DNA from: Petroclostridium xylanilyticum
GTDB lineage: Bacteria; Bacillota; Clostridia; SK-Y3
Reading direction: 5' to 3'
DNA: 64,000 nt
NCBI RefSeq assembly: GCF_002252565.1
Contig: NZ_NPML01000027.1
Span: forward strand, 1 to 64,000
The stretch's first letter is position 1, and each line of letters starts with the position of its first letter. The position numbers were made by a program, and so were the translations under genes. Under the pieces are notes generated by a model. The model saw nothing but the letters and a program-made list of their open reading frames with translations. It had not been told where the DNA came from and did not search any database. Of the stretch, positions 1-9,526 are shown one piece after another.

Positions 1-2
1 GT

Positions 3-176
3 GATCCTTCAGTTGGAGATTTCACTTATTACTCTCCTTGGGGAAATTTGGCTATATTTTATAGAGATTTTGGTTATGCAAATGGACTTATTATATTGGG
101 TAAGATTAAATCTGGCATAGAAAAGCTTGCAAGTATTCGCGGTGATTTTACGGTTACAATTGAAAAAATTAACTAA
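3..176 (+). CDS. cyclophilin-like domain protein, C-terminal part
   Basis: An open frame enters from the left edge and ends at TAA 174-176, giving 57 residues. It contains the stretches SPWGNLAIFYRDFGYANG and LGKIKSGIEKLASIRGDF, which resemble the end of the small cyclophilin-like fold family (Cyclophil_like2) with its usual '...G(L/K)I..G...L..I.GDFTVTIE' finish. The true start lies outside the window, so length and signal peptide cannot be judged. Members of this family are beta-barrel proteins of uncertain function and are not proven prolyl isomerases. The call rests on pattern memory of the C-terminus only. Confidence 0.55.
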   Translation, partial: DPSVGDFTYYSPWGNLAIFYRDFGYANGLIILGKIKSGIEKLASIRGDFTVTIEKIN

Positions 177-179
177 ATT

Positions 180-327
180 CGTTGCTGCTTTCCTCTATGA
201 TTTCCATGTGCCTTATACGAAAAATCTTGCCGAACAGGGCATCCACATGGTCATTGCACGCAAGCATAGAAAGAAGAATATTAAAGATTTGTTTGAAATT
301 ACAAGTGTAAAGCCGGTAGTAAATTAG
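180..327 (+). other. short unassigned reading frame, possible gene remnant
   Basis: Directly after the cyclophilin-like stop, an open stretch ends at TAG near 327 and encodes FVAAFLYDFHVPYTKNLAEQ followed by a basic segment. It has no ribosome site or start codon of its own at a sensible place. The residue composition looks protein-like (aromatic residues, a basic tail), so it may be the tail of a deleted gene, but I recognise no family. The following 60 bases up to the cupin ribosome site look non-coding. Confidence 0.2.
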
Positions 328-386
328 GTGGAATGACATCCAATATTTCAGTAGAAAGAAAAATTTAATTTAAAGGAGAATAAAAC

Positions 387-806
387 ATGAACAAATCAAA
401 AAATTTAAGTGAAAGTGTAATGTTCCCGAAAGGTGAAAAAATTACGAATGACTATTTTATAGGGACAGCATGGCTTGAAATGCTGGTTTCTAATGACAGC
501 ATCTTTAATTGCCCGATATACAATGTAACTTTCGAGCCAGGCGCAAGAAATAATTGGCATAAACATCCAGGTGGGCAGATTCTGCTTGTTACAGGCGGCA
601 AAGGATATTATCAGGAAGAAGGCAAGCCTGTACAGGTGCTTCACGCAGGGGATGTAGTAAAGATCAATCCGGCTGTAAAACACTGGCATGGTGCTACACC
701 GGATAGCTGGTTTACACATATCGGAATAACAACAAATCCTCAAAAGGGAGACGCCGAATGGTTAGAACCCGTAACGGATGAAGAATATATGGATTGTTCA
801 GTCTAA
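387..806 (+). CDS. cupin-domain protein
   Basis: This encodes 139 residues starting at ATG after AAAGGAGAAT. It is a single small cupin barrel. Motif 1 is NNWHKHPGGQ, with His58, His60 and Gln64 as likely metal ligands, and a second-motif histidine lies in VKHWHG (His99). Related small cupins sit beside carboxymuconolactone-decarboxylase-like proteins and aldo/keto reductases in Clostridia and are thought to bind a metal and act on small carbonyl or aromatic compounds. No substrate can be assigned. The size is typical and there is no signal peptide. It is followed by a palindrome and a separate MerR promoter, so it is probably transcribed on its own or with genes to its left. Confidence 0.85.
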   Translation: MNKSKNLSESVMFPKGEKITNDYFIGTAWLEMLVSNDSIFNCPIYNVTFEPGARNNWHKHPGGQILLVTGGKGYYQEEGKPVQVLHAGDVVKINPAVKHWHGATPDSWFTHIGITTNPQKGDAEWLEPVTDEEYMDCSV

Positions 807-838
807 AATTAAAAATAAATCAAGGAAACAATCCATGA

Positions 839-890
839 AATTCGCCAAGTTTAAAATAGCGGAAATTTTGATTTTTAAACTTGGCGAATT
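839..890. repeat. perfect 18-bp inverted repeat with 16-nt loop
   Basis: The arms AATTCGCCAAGTTTAAAA (839-856) and TTTTAAACTTGGCGAATT (873-890) are exact reverse complements, 33 bases after the cupin stop. There is no clean T-run after the stem, so it is not a textbook terminator. It could still end or protect the cupin transcript, or be a small mobile repeat. The remaining gap up to 1020 holds nothing I can assign. Confidence 0.85.
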
Positions 891-1022
891 ATAACAATTT
901 AAAATAACATCAATTTTAGGGAAAAGCTGGATGACTCGCAGGGTGAATTGTCATTTAGCTTATCTTACGGATCGATGTAGTCGACTTGGAAAGTGAGTAA
1001 GGATTTCTCTTTTTCTGAGAGC

Positions 1023-1053
1023 TTGACTTGGAGCTAACTTCAAGTGTTATGAT
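1023..1053 (+). promoter_or_regulatory. MerR-type promoter with 19-bp spacer
   Basis: TTGACT (1023-1028) and TATGAT (1048-1053) are separated by 19 bp, the over-long spacing typical of promoters remodelled by MerR proteins. The spacer carries an imperfect dyad, ACTTGGAGCTAACTTCAAGT (1026-1045), as expected for the operator. It lies 25 bp before the merR-like start, which suggests autoregulation of the whole cluster. Confidence 0.7.
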
Positions 1054-1078
1054 ATCGGATGTCAGGAGGTGAAACTGT

Positions 1079-2436
<1,358 letters not shown>

Positions 2437-2478
2437 TAGGTAGAATAGAAAAGATGCTTGATTAGAAAGGGAAAGGAA

Positions 2479-4018
<1,540 letters not shown>

Positions 4019-4198
4019 CGGGTAGTTTTAACACATGCTGCCTTTTTTTATATAGGCTATAAATCGAATAAGGAATCCTCACTACGGAATTAGCGGAATA
4101 AGATGCTGCTGCTTTTTTTTATTAAGGAAATAGCTTGCGCAAAATTTCTGTGGATAAGTATTGGCAAAGGATATAGGATTTTGAGATAATAAATAATC

Positions 4199-4775
4199 AT
4201 GAAGACAAAAGGGATTATCAAACAAATATTTCAAGAACATTTTAATAGATTTTGGGAAGCTAAGAAAGAAAAGTTTCCAGAAAAAATGAGAGAACACTTA
4301 CTCAGTGAAGTCTTAAAAATGCTATATTGTGGAGATGTGACGTTAGGTTTTGTAGCATATATTTGCATGCAATGTTTTGAGAAGATTAAAGTAGGCTTTA
4401 GTTGAAAAAGTAGGTTTTGCAATAAGTGTGGGAAAAAATATATAAGTGGAAGAATTTATAGGGAAGCTGATGATGCACATACCGCCAAAGCATTTTAAGA
4501 TGGTGAGAAGATATGGTGTATATGCAGGAAGTATACAACAAAAAGTGAAGAAATGTTTTGGATTACTGAAGTATATCAAAAGTGGATTAAAAGGCAAACA
4601 ATACACATTAAAAGACTGGTGGGACACAAAAGACAGAGCATTAACATGGAGAGCATTGATGATAAACAATTTTTCAAAGGATCCATTGAAATGTAAAAAA
4701 TGTGGAGAAACTATGGATTTGTGGGAAATATGGCATTACAAATATGGATACATCTATGATTTTGTAAGAACATGA
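4199..4775 (+). pseudogene. IS91-family transposase remnant
   Basis: Two pieces of one transposase survive. The first (4199-4405) matches the N-terminal zinc-binding region, beginning IIKQIFQEHFNRFWEAKKEK, and stops at TGA exactly where a cysteine codon is expected. The same frame then continues KSRFCNKCGKKY. The second piece (about 4446-4775) matches the C-terminus: HIPPKHFKMVRRYGVYAG and a final zinc knuckle CKKCGETM. The central HUH/Y2 catalytic region is deleted. No element ends could be defined. The region is AT-rich like the flanks, and the gene is dead by stop codon, frameshift and deletion. Confidence 0.65.
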
Positions 4776-4791
4776 ATAGGATGGGATTATT

Positions 4792-5034
4792 ATGAGTAAA
4801 GCAAATCAAAATGAAGAGATAGTCTATGAAGAATTTGATGAAATTCCGTTTGGTGGAAATGAGCCAGATGAATTAATCATGTTCAAATGCAGGGCGTGTG
4901 GATATGAAGAATATGTACCTGATTTTGTAGCGTATGAAAGCTATATACCTGAGGAATTTGCTGAAAACGGAAGTCCAATTGTCCTATGTCCACATTGTGA
5001 GGGAGATATGATAATAAAATCGGATGAAGTTTAG
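4792..5034 (+). CDS. small zinc-ribbon protein
   Basis: This encodes 80 residues with an acidic N-terminus (EEIVYEEFDEIPFGGNEPDE) followed by two CxxC knuckles, FKCRACGYEEY and LCPHCEGDM, which should bind one zinc. It starts 16 bases after the transposase remnant and runs the same way, and small zinc-ribbon genes often travel with this kind of element. The start ATG 4792 follows a weak AGGATGGGATT. Its function is unknown; it could be nucleic-acid binding. Confidence 0.5.
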   Translation: MSKANQNEEIVYEEFDEIPFGGNEPDELIMFKCRACGYEEYVPDFVAYESYIPEEFAENGSPIVLCPHCEGDMIIKSDEV

Positions 5035-5260
5035 CCTCCATCCGATTTGTGGTTTTAAAGTTGCCCGTCAGGGCGAAATTTGTTCTCAGATGCTCGCCCA
5101 CGATTTTAAGGTGCTGGAGCTGCAAAGACTCAAGGGTGAGGCGCAGAAGATACCGCCCAAAATCCGGATTTTCTCCTTCATTATGCTGATATGCTTCCTG
5201 TTTACCTATCTCGCCATCATCGGCTATGAGATCATCAAGTCCCTCGGCGGGATGTTTTGA
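5024..5260 (+). pseudogene. C-terminal fragment of a membrane protein, possibly of the ICE secretion apparatus
   Basis: An open stretch ending at TGA 5258-5260 encodes a charged segment (FKVLELQRLKGEAQKI) and one strong membrane helix (IFSFIMLICFLFTYLAIIGY). The base composition becomes GC-richer than the transposon to its left at about 5040, which probably marks the breakpoint into the conjugative element. No proper start exists, since the nominal ATG lies inside the zinc-ribbon gene. It resembles the ends of inner-membrane subunits of secretion or conjugation machines, but no family is certain. Confidence 0.3.
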
Positions 5261-5263
5261 AAT

Positions 5264-5309
5264 GAAATAGGTTGAATTTATCCTATTTCTGTGTATAATA
5301 GAAATAGGA
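5264..5309 (+). promoter_or_regulatory. phd promoter with triple operator half-sites
   Basis: TTGAAT (5272-5277) and TATAAT (5294-5299) form a promoter with a 16-bp spacer. The -10 box is flanked by exact 10-bp inverted arms TCCTATTTCT (5281-5290) and AGAAATAGGA (5300-5309). A third half-site, GAAATAGG, lies at 5264-5271, overlapping the -35 side. This is a typical layout for autoregulation by a Phd/YefM dimer, modulated by its toxin. Confidence 0.7.
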
Positions 5310-5319
5310 GGTGTTTTGA

Positions 5320-5562
5320 ATGAATATTAACACAAACAGCCTTGTATCCATTACCGAGGCCAATCAGAATTTTTCCAAGGTGGCGCGCTTGGTTGATGAG
5401 AATGGTGTTGCGGTCATTTTGAAAAACAATGTGCCGCGTTATATTATCACAGAGTTCAGTGAATTTCAGGCTGAGGAAATGGCGGTTGACGAGGATGTGA
5501 AAAGTATAGCCCGCCGCCTGATCACAAAACACCGGGCGGCGTTTGAGGAACTGGCTAAATGA
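5320..5562 (+). CDS. phd: Phd/YefM-family antitoxin
   Basis: This encodes 80 residues preceded by GGAGGTG. The N-terminal half has the PhdYeFM fold: SITEANQNFSKVARLVDENG and AVILKNNVPRYIITEF. It binds the operator and dimerises. The C-terminal half (residues 50-80) is acidic then basic and should wrap around the toxin. It overlaps the toxin gene by 4 nt (ATGA), so the two are translationally coupled. It is a type II toxin-antitoxin antitoxin that stabilises the surrounding element. Confidence 0.88.
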   Translation: MNINTNSLVSITEANQNFSKVARLVDENGVAVILKNNVPRYIITEFSEFQAEEMAVDEDVKSIARRLITKHRAAFEELAK

Positions 5563-5933
5563 AAAGATTAAGCATCCCGCAAATCGTGATGATGCACAGC
5601 GCGTTGATCAAGGAAACCGGAGGATTGGACGGGATTCGTAACGAGAACCTGCTGGACTCGGCGGTCAACGCTCCATTTCAGACCTTTGGCGGTGAATATG
5701 TATATAAAACACTGGAGGCGAAGGCGGCGCGTTTGGGGTATTCTTTAGTAAAAAATCATCCCTTTGTTGATGGCAACAAGAGAATCGGAATGCTTGCCAT
5801 GCTGGTTTTTCTGGAGATCAATGGCATCGAGCTAACCTGTTCGGATCAGGATATTATTGAAACCGGTTTAAAGCTTGCCGCTGGGGAGATGGATGATAAG
5901 CAACTCTTGGAGTGGATTCTACGGCATAATTAA
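5559..5933 (+). CDS. doc: Doc-type toxin (Fic fold)
   Basis: This encodes 124 residues. The key motif HPFVDGNKRIGMLAM matches the Doc consensus HxFx(D/N)(A/G)NKR, where lysine replaces the glycine of AMPylating Fic proteins; Doc phosphorylates elongation factor Tu. The N-terminus IPQIVMMHSALIKETGGLDG and the element ENLLDSAVNAPFQTFGG are standard for the family. Length matches the family. It is intact and paired with the preceding antitoxin through a 4-nt overlap, and a hairpin terminator follows. Confidence 0.9.
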   Translation: MKRLSIPQIVMMHSALIKETGGLDGIRNENLLDSAVNAPFQTFGGEYVYKTLEAKAARLGYSLVKNHPFVDGNKRIGMLAMLVFLEINGIELTCSDQDIIETGLKLAAGEMDDKQLLEWILRHN

Positions 5934-5953
5934 AGAATGGGCATGGCGAAAAA

Positions 5954-5978
5954 GAGCGGATAACCTCCGTTCTTTTTT
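5954..5978 (+). terminator. rho-independent terminator after doc
   Basis: A 7-bp stem GAGCGGA (5954-5960) / TCCGTTC (5966-5972) with one G-U pair and a 5-nt loop is followed by six T residues. It closes the phd-doc transcript. Confidence 0.7.
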
Positions 5979-6002
5979 GTTGCGCTGAAAGGAGGTCTTC
6001 TG

Positions 6003-6155
6003 ATGAACGAACAGGATTTGAAACAAAAGCTGCTGCGCTTTCAAAACCCGCTGGAGGTTCCGGTGTCCTTTGGCGGCAAATCCCTGCCTCCGATGTGGAT
6101 GAACCTTTCTTGCATGGGCGCTTTATGGGACAGGGCTTGTGGTTTCCGCCTTTGA
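6003..6155 (+). CDS. small ORF at a deletion junction, unassigned
   Basis: ATG 6003 follows AAAGGAGGT and reads MNEQDLKQKLLRFQNPLEVP and so on for 50 residues. The strong ribosome site suggests a genuine gene start. The last ~15 codons are out-of-frame readings of the VirB6-like fragment that begins near 6100, so only the first ~35 residues belong to the original protein. I do not recognise the family. It is most likely an N-terminal scrap left by the deletion that removed most conjugation genes. Confidence 0.25.
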   Translation: MNEQDLKQKLLRFQNPLEVPVSFGGKSLPPMWMNLSCMGALWDRACGFRL

Positions 6156-6582
6156 ATGTGGCATTGAATACCAAAGCGGCAGGGGCAGCATCAAGGACAC
6201 AGCTTTAAATGCCATCAAGGGCTTTATGGCTGTCAGCTTGTTTACCATTGTGCCGGTGGAACTGTACAAGCTGGCGATTACCCTGCAGGGCGCCTTCACA
6301 TCCGGCATCACAGGACTTGCAGCGGCAGACAGCAGCATCAGCACCATGGCTGCCGCTGTCCTTGCCAGCATAGGCGATGTCTTAGTCAGTCCCATTATGG
6401 GGATATTCTGTTTGATCCTCATGGGCTATGCGGTAATTAAAGTGTTTTTTGCCAACCTCAAGAGAGGGGGAATTCTGCTCATCCAAATTGCCGTAGGCAG
6501 CCTGTATATGTCCGGAGAACACTTGCACTTTGAGGTACGAGTGAACGGTGAAAAGCAAAACCCAAGAAATTATCTGCCATAA
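6100..6582 (+). pseudogene. VirB6/TrbL-like membrane protein fragment fused to the end of an M23 peptidase
   Basis: From about 6100 the frame reads TFLAWALYGTGLVVSAFECG then DTALNAIKGFMAVSLFTIVP, characteristic of the multi-pass VirB6/TrbL-type channel protein of Firmicutes ICEs, with at least three membrane helices. After KRGGILLIQIAVGSLYMSG the sequence switches abruptly to EHLHFEVRVNGEKQNPRNYL, the invariant C-terminus of M23 (LytM) peptidases, whose zinc-ligand HLHFEV motif is retained. The VirB6 N-terminus, its C-terminus and the genes normally in between (VirB4 ATPase, peptidase body) are missing. The product, if made, would be non-functional. Confidence 0.55.
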
Positions 6583-6695
6583 GCAGGGTGAAAAACGATG
6601 CCGTGGATTAGAAAAATGGGTAGCTTCCAATGGCGAGACTTCCTGTTAAAATAAACCTATAGCCTTCGTAATTCTGTCTAAGTTTATTAAAAGTG

Positions 6696-6704
6696 TGGTA
6701 TAAT
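6696..6704 (+). promoter_or_regulatory. extended -10 promoter for fic
   Basis: TGGTATAAT is a perfect extended -10 box (TGnTATAAT, -10 at 6699-6704) 33 bases before the fic start, with no clear -35. A 40-base AT-rich stretch precedes it. Confidence 0.55.
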
Positions 6705-6736
6705 GAAACAAATATTGTAAAAAAGGAGGAATGCGC

Positions 6737-7534
6737 TTGGATCAATATAACCGGGCTGTTGAACTGTGGCAGTCATACAAAATTGCGTCCGCCGCTGATT
6801 TAGATAAATATCTTGACAGTTTCCGCATCCTGTTTGCGTTTCATTCCGGGAAAATAGAGAACGAGGAAATCACCTATCACGATACAAGAGAAATCTTTGA
6901 AAACGGCAGGGTTGTGGGCTACACCGGAAGTCCCCGTGCCCTGTTTGAACAGCAGAATCAAAAGCTGTGCTATGAGTTTTTGAAAGAAAAAATCGTGAAA
7001 AAGGAGCCTCTCAGCATCGAGCTGGTCAAGGAAATTCACAAGGTTCTCACCAGCGGAACTTACGATGAGCGCAGGTATATTGAAAATGAGGAGCGGCCGG
7101 GCGAATTTAAAAAGCACGATTATGTAACCGGCATCCATGAGGTGGGCTCCGCTGCGGAGGATGTGGAAAAGGACCTGACGGAACTGATTGCCGAAGTCAA
7201 CGCGTATGAGGGCAAAGATGTCTTAAAAGCCGCCGCCTATCTTCACGCCAGGTTTGAGTATATTCATCCCTTTGCAGACGGCAATGGGCGTGTCGGCAGG
7301 ACACTGATGAATTACTATCTCATGACCCATAACCACCCGCCCCTCATTGTCTATAACGAGGATAAGCGGATGTATTACGAGTGCCTGCAAAAGTATGATG
7401 AAGCCGAAGATTTAAATCCTCTTTATGAGTTTCTCAAATATGAAACCGAAAAGACATGGGAAAAGACGCTGGCTCTTGCCGAAGGTATGAAGCCGGACCG
7501 CAAAGGTTTGTCAGATTTTACCCAGAGTATGTAG
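6737..7534 (+). CDS. Fic/DOC family AMPylating protein
   Basis: This encodes 265 residues from TTG 6737. The in-frame ATG at 6731 is only one base from GGAGG, so TTG at proper spacing is the better start. The core motif HPFADGNGRVGR (about residue 175-186) has all catalytic residues of AMP-transferring Fic enzymes. Near the N-terminus, HSGKIENEEIT carries the S-x-x-x-E-N inhibitory signature of class II Fic proteins, so the protein is probably auto-inhibited by its own helix. Target proteins are unknown. It stands alone between its own promoter and a terminator. Confidence 0.9.
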   Translation: MDQYNRAVELWQSYKIASAADLDKYLDSFRILFAFHSGKIENEEITYHDTREIFENGRVVGYTGSPRALFEQQNQKLCYEFLKEKIVKKEPLSIELVKEIHKVLTSGTYDERRYIENEERPGEFKKHDYVTGIHEVGSAAEDVEKDLTELIAEVNAYEGKDVLKAAAYLHARFEYIHPFADGNGRVGRTLMNYYLMTHNHPPLIVYNEDKRMYYECLQKYDEAEDLNPLYEFLKYETEKTWEKTLALAEGMKPDRKGLSDFTQSM

Positions 7535-7558
7535 CCAACAGAATAATTTAGAAGCAAA

Positions 7559-7588
7559 AGTCATCTCGAAAAGGGATGGCTTTTTTTG
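7559..7588 (+). terminator. terminator after fic
   Basis: AGTCATCTC pairs with GGGATGGCT through G-U-containing pairs, followed by TTTTTTTG. It is a strong hairpin plus T-tract 25 bases after the fic stop. Confidence 0.7.
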
Positions 7589-7607
7589 TTTGCCAAGGAG
7601 GGAAGAA

Positions 7608-7685
7608 ATGATTTTCTCGCTGCGCATCAGGAGCAAACTCAAGGGCTTCATGATGCAAAGCCGGAGCCGGAATCTACCGGTATGA
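7608..7685 (+). CDS. very small ORF, uncertain
   Basis: ATG 7608 follows AAGGAGGGAAGA at good spacing and encodes 25 residues, MIFSLRIRSKLKGFMMQSRS then NLPV. The ribosome site is better than chance, but the peptide has no recognisable feature. It may be a leader or a scrap left by deletion before the DUF6103-like pair. Confidence 0.2.
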   Translation: MIFSLRIRSKLKGFMMQSRSRNLPV

Positions 7686-7711
7686 AAATGATTTATAGGA
7701 GGAAAAGAACG

Positions 7712-8086
7712 ATGAGAGAAACTGAACTGAAAATAATGTTCCCCACGGAGAAGCTGGATGCACTCCGTTTTTTTATGGGCAAAAAGGAGCTGACTGTTGA
7801 GCAGAAACTTAAAGATTACCTTGATAAAACCTATGAAAAAGTTGTCCCGGCACACGTTCGAGAATATGTGGAAAGTAAGCTAGACCAAGCATCGCTGCAA
7901 GAGGAAACGCTTGAACAGAGAGCTCAGGAGCAGCAGCCGGAGCCACAAAGGGAACGCCAGTCAAGACAAACCCGCCGCCAGCGTGAGCAGGCGGTGGCTG
8001 AATCAGCATCATTATCTTCGCAGGCCAGACAGCCGGAGCTGCCGGAAGAACCGGAAGAATCCCAAGGCATGAGCATGAGTATGTAA
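7712..8086 (+). CDS. DUF6103-like ICE protein with extended Q/E/R-rich tail
   Basis: This encodes 124 residues from ATG 7712, with AGGAGG at 7698-7703. The first ~55 residues (ETELKIMFPTEKLDALRFFM, then VPAHVREYVESK) are clearly paralogous to the next gene. The rest is a low-complexity tail rich in Gln, Glu, Arg and Ser. This small family sits just before the relaxase gene in Clostridia ICEs and may be an accessory DNA-binding (relaxosome) protein, but this is inference from position. The long tail is unusual compared with its 84-residue neighbour. Confidence 0.6.
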   Translation: MRETELKIMFPTEKLDALRFFMGKKELTVEQKLKDYLDKTYEKVVPAHVREYVESKLDQASLQEETLEQRAQEQQPEPQRERQSRQTRRQREQAVAESASLSSQARQPELPEEPEESQGMSMSM

Positions 8087-8107
8087 ATTTGAAAGGAGAG
8101 ATTCACA

Positions 8108-8362
8108 ATGAAACAAGCAACCCTTCAAATTAAATTTGATGAAGAAAAGTTGAATGCTATCAAGCAGTACATGGGCAAAAAGGATGCCGATCTTCAGACG
8201 GAGCTGGACGATGTGATGCAAAAGCTCTACGAAAAGCATGTCCCAGCGCCTGTCCGTGAGTACATTGAAAGCCGGGATTCCAGGGTGCAGGAAAAGCCGA
8301 AAAGACCGGCCCGGCCTTCCTCTACGGCTGCTGCCAATAATGACGTCAACACCACCGTGTAA
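8108..8362 (+). CDS. DUF6103-like ICE protein
   Basis: This encodes 84 residues with AAAGGAGAG before ATG 8108. It begins KQATLQIKFDEEKLNAIKQY, followed by a coiled segment and VPAPVREYIESRDSR, with a short disordered tail. It is the standard-length member of the pair and probably arose by tandem duplication with the upstream gene. Its place directly ahead of the relaxase suggests a role in processing the ICE origin of transfer. No catalytic motif is present. Confidence 0.62.
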   Translation: MKQATLQIKFDEEKLNAIKQYMGKKDADLQTELDDVMQKLYEKHVPAPVREYIESRDSRVQEKPKRPARPSSTAAANNDVNTTV

Positions 8363-8375
8363 ATAGCATACTAAA

Positions 8376-8394
8376 AGCCGCATATTTGGCGGCT
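8376..8394 (+). terminator. hairpin at the relaxase deletion point
   Basis: AGCCGC (8376-8381) pairs perfectly with GCGGCT (8389-8394) across a 7-nt loop. It resembles an intergenic terminator whose T-tract has been replaced by the truncated relaxase sequence, so the deletion breakpoint lies just after it. Confidence 0.4.
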
Positions 8395-9381
8395 GTGTGC
8401 CCTTTTCGTGCAGGGGTATGTGAGAATAAAAATATAGAGGAATTGATTGCCCGCCTTGCTGAAAAGCTTAAATATACTTCCGGCAAGAAGCAATACGGTT
8501 ATCTGAAGGCTCCCCTCAAGGCACTCGTTAATCAGATTGTCGATGAGCTTGCAAAGGATGAAAGAGTAACAGAGCTTTACAGCAGCTGGTACGAAATGCG
8601 TAATGAAGTTTTAAGCACCTATGTTGACAAGCTGCCGCCGCCTCTTCCGCTTTCACAGCAGAAAGAATTCAAGAGCATTAAAAACATGGTGATTGCCGAA
8701 GCGTTAAATATCGGCAGTCACCATTTCACTTTTGAGCCGGACGAGGAACAGAATATATCAATAGAAGATGATGGTGATATTACTGCTGCCACCACATATT
8801 TTGAGAAATCTGCAAAGCTCGGAAATGTCAACGCACAGTATATGCTCGGCAGGATTTATCTTGAATCGGACAGCGAGCATGAAAATGTAGAAAAGGCATT
8901 GCAGTGGCTGGGGAAAGCTGCGGACAACGGGAATGCTCCCGCACAGTATGCAATGGCGAAGCTGTACCTTACAGGAAACCATCTAGAGAAAGATGCCGTA
9001 AAGGCTGTGGAACTGTTCACCAAATCTGCAGAACAAGGCAATCAGTATGCGCAATATGCCCTCGGCAAACTGTATCTTTTGGGGCATGATGTCAGGCAGG
9101 ATAAGGAAACAGCGGTGCATTGGCTGTCGGCAGCTGCAGCACAGGGAAATATCTATGCCAAGTTTTTATTAGAACGCATGGATTCCTTCAAAGACCCATC
9201 CATACTCCTTGCAGCAACACGATTGATGCATCACTTGGGCAATATCTTTAGAGAGGAGTATCAGAAAGCTTTTGGCAATCCTCTCATCCAGGTTGACCGC
9301 AAGCTCCGCAAAAAACTCATAGAGAAAAAACTGGCTCAAGGTCACGCATATAACGACCATGCGCCACATCAAAGCTATTAG
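8395..9381 (+). pseudogene. C-terminal half of a MobP-type relaxase with Sel1-like repeats
   Basis: The frame is open for ~330 residues but lacks a real start; a TTG at 8386 lies inside the hairpin. Residues beginning KNIEELIARLAEKLKYTSGK and LPPPLPLSQQKEFKSIKNMV match the linker after the relaxase domain of Clostridia ICE relaxases. The C-terminal part then has three or four Sel1 repeats (for example YFEKSAKLGNVNAQYMLGRI and LFTKSAEQGNQYAQYALGKL). The N-terminal nicking domain with its tyrosine and histidine triad is absent. It cannot initiate transfer but may be expressed as a protein-interaction fragment. Confidence 0.6.
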
Positions 9382-9392
9382 GAGGAATTCCC

Positions 9393-9512
9393 ATGAAGAA
9401 GAACTACCTACAGAAAAAAGAAAAGATCCCCGTCTGTTATATATTCTCAAGACTGAAGCCACCTGTGAAAAGGGTGGCTTATTTTCGCAGGTCGGGCAAG
9501 CGGAAACACTGA
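9393..9512 (+). CDS. small basic ORF after the relaxase
   Basis: ATG 9393 follows AGGAGGAATTCCC and gives 39 residues, strongly basic, beginning MKKNYLQKKEKIPVCYIFSR and ending YFRRSGKRKH. The ribosome site is excellent. It overlaps a terminator-like hairpin (9457-9485), which argues against strong translation past it. No family is recognised. Confidence 0.3.
   Translation: MKKNYLQKKEKIPVCYIFSRLKPPVKRVAYFRRSGKRKH
9457..9485 (+). terminator. hairpin before the toprim gene
   Basis: AGCCACC (9457-9463) pairs with GGTGGCT (9473-9479), followed by TATTTT. It is a plausible attenuator or terminator between relaxase and toprim genes. Confidence 0.5.
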
Positions 9513-9526
9513 CGAGGAGGATCGCT

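Noticed and set aside
7608-8086. Longer reading of the DUF6103-like gene starting near 7586
   Set aside because: The upstream extension has no ribosome site in that frame, whereas AGGAGG stands directly before ATG 7712.
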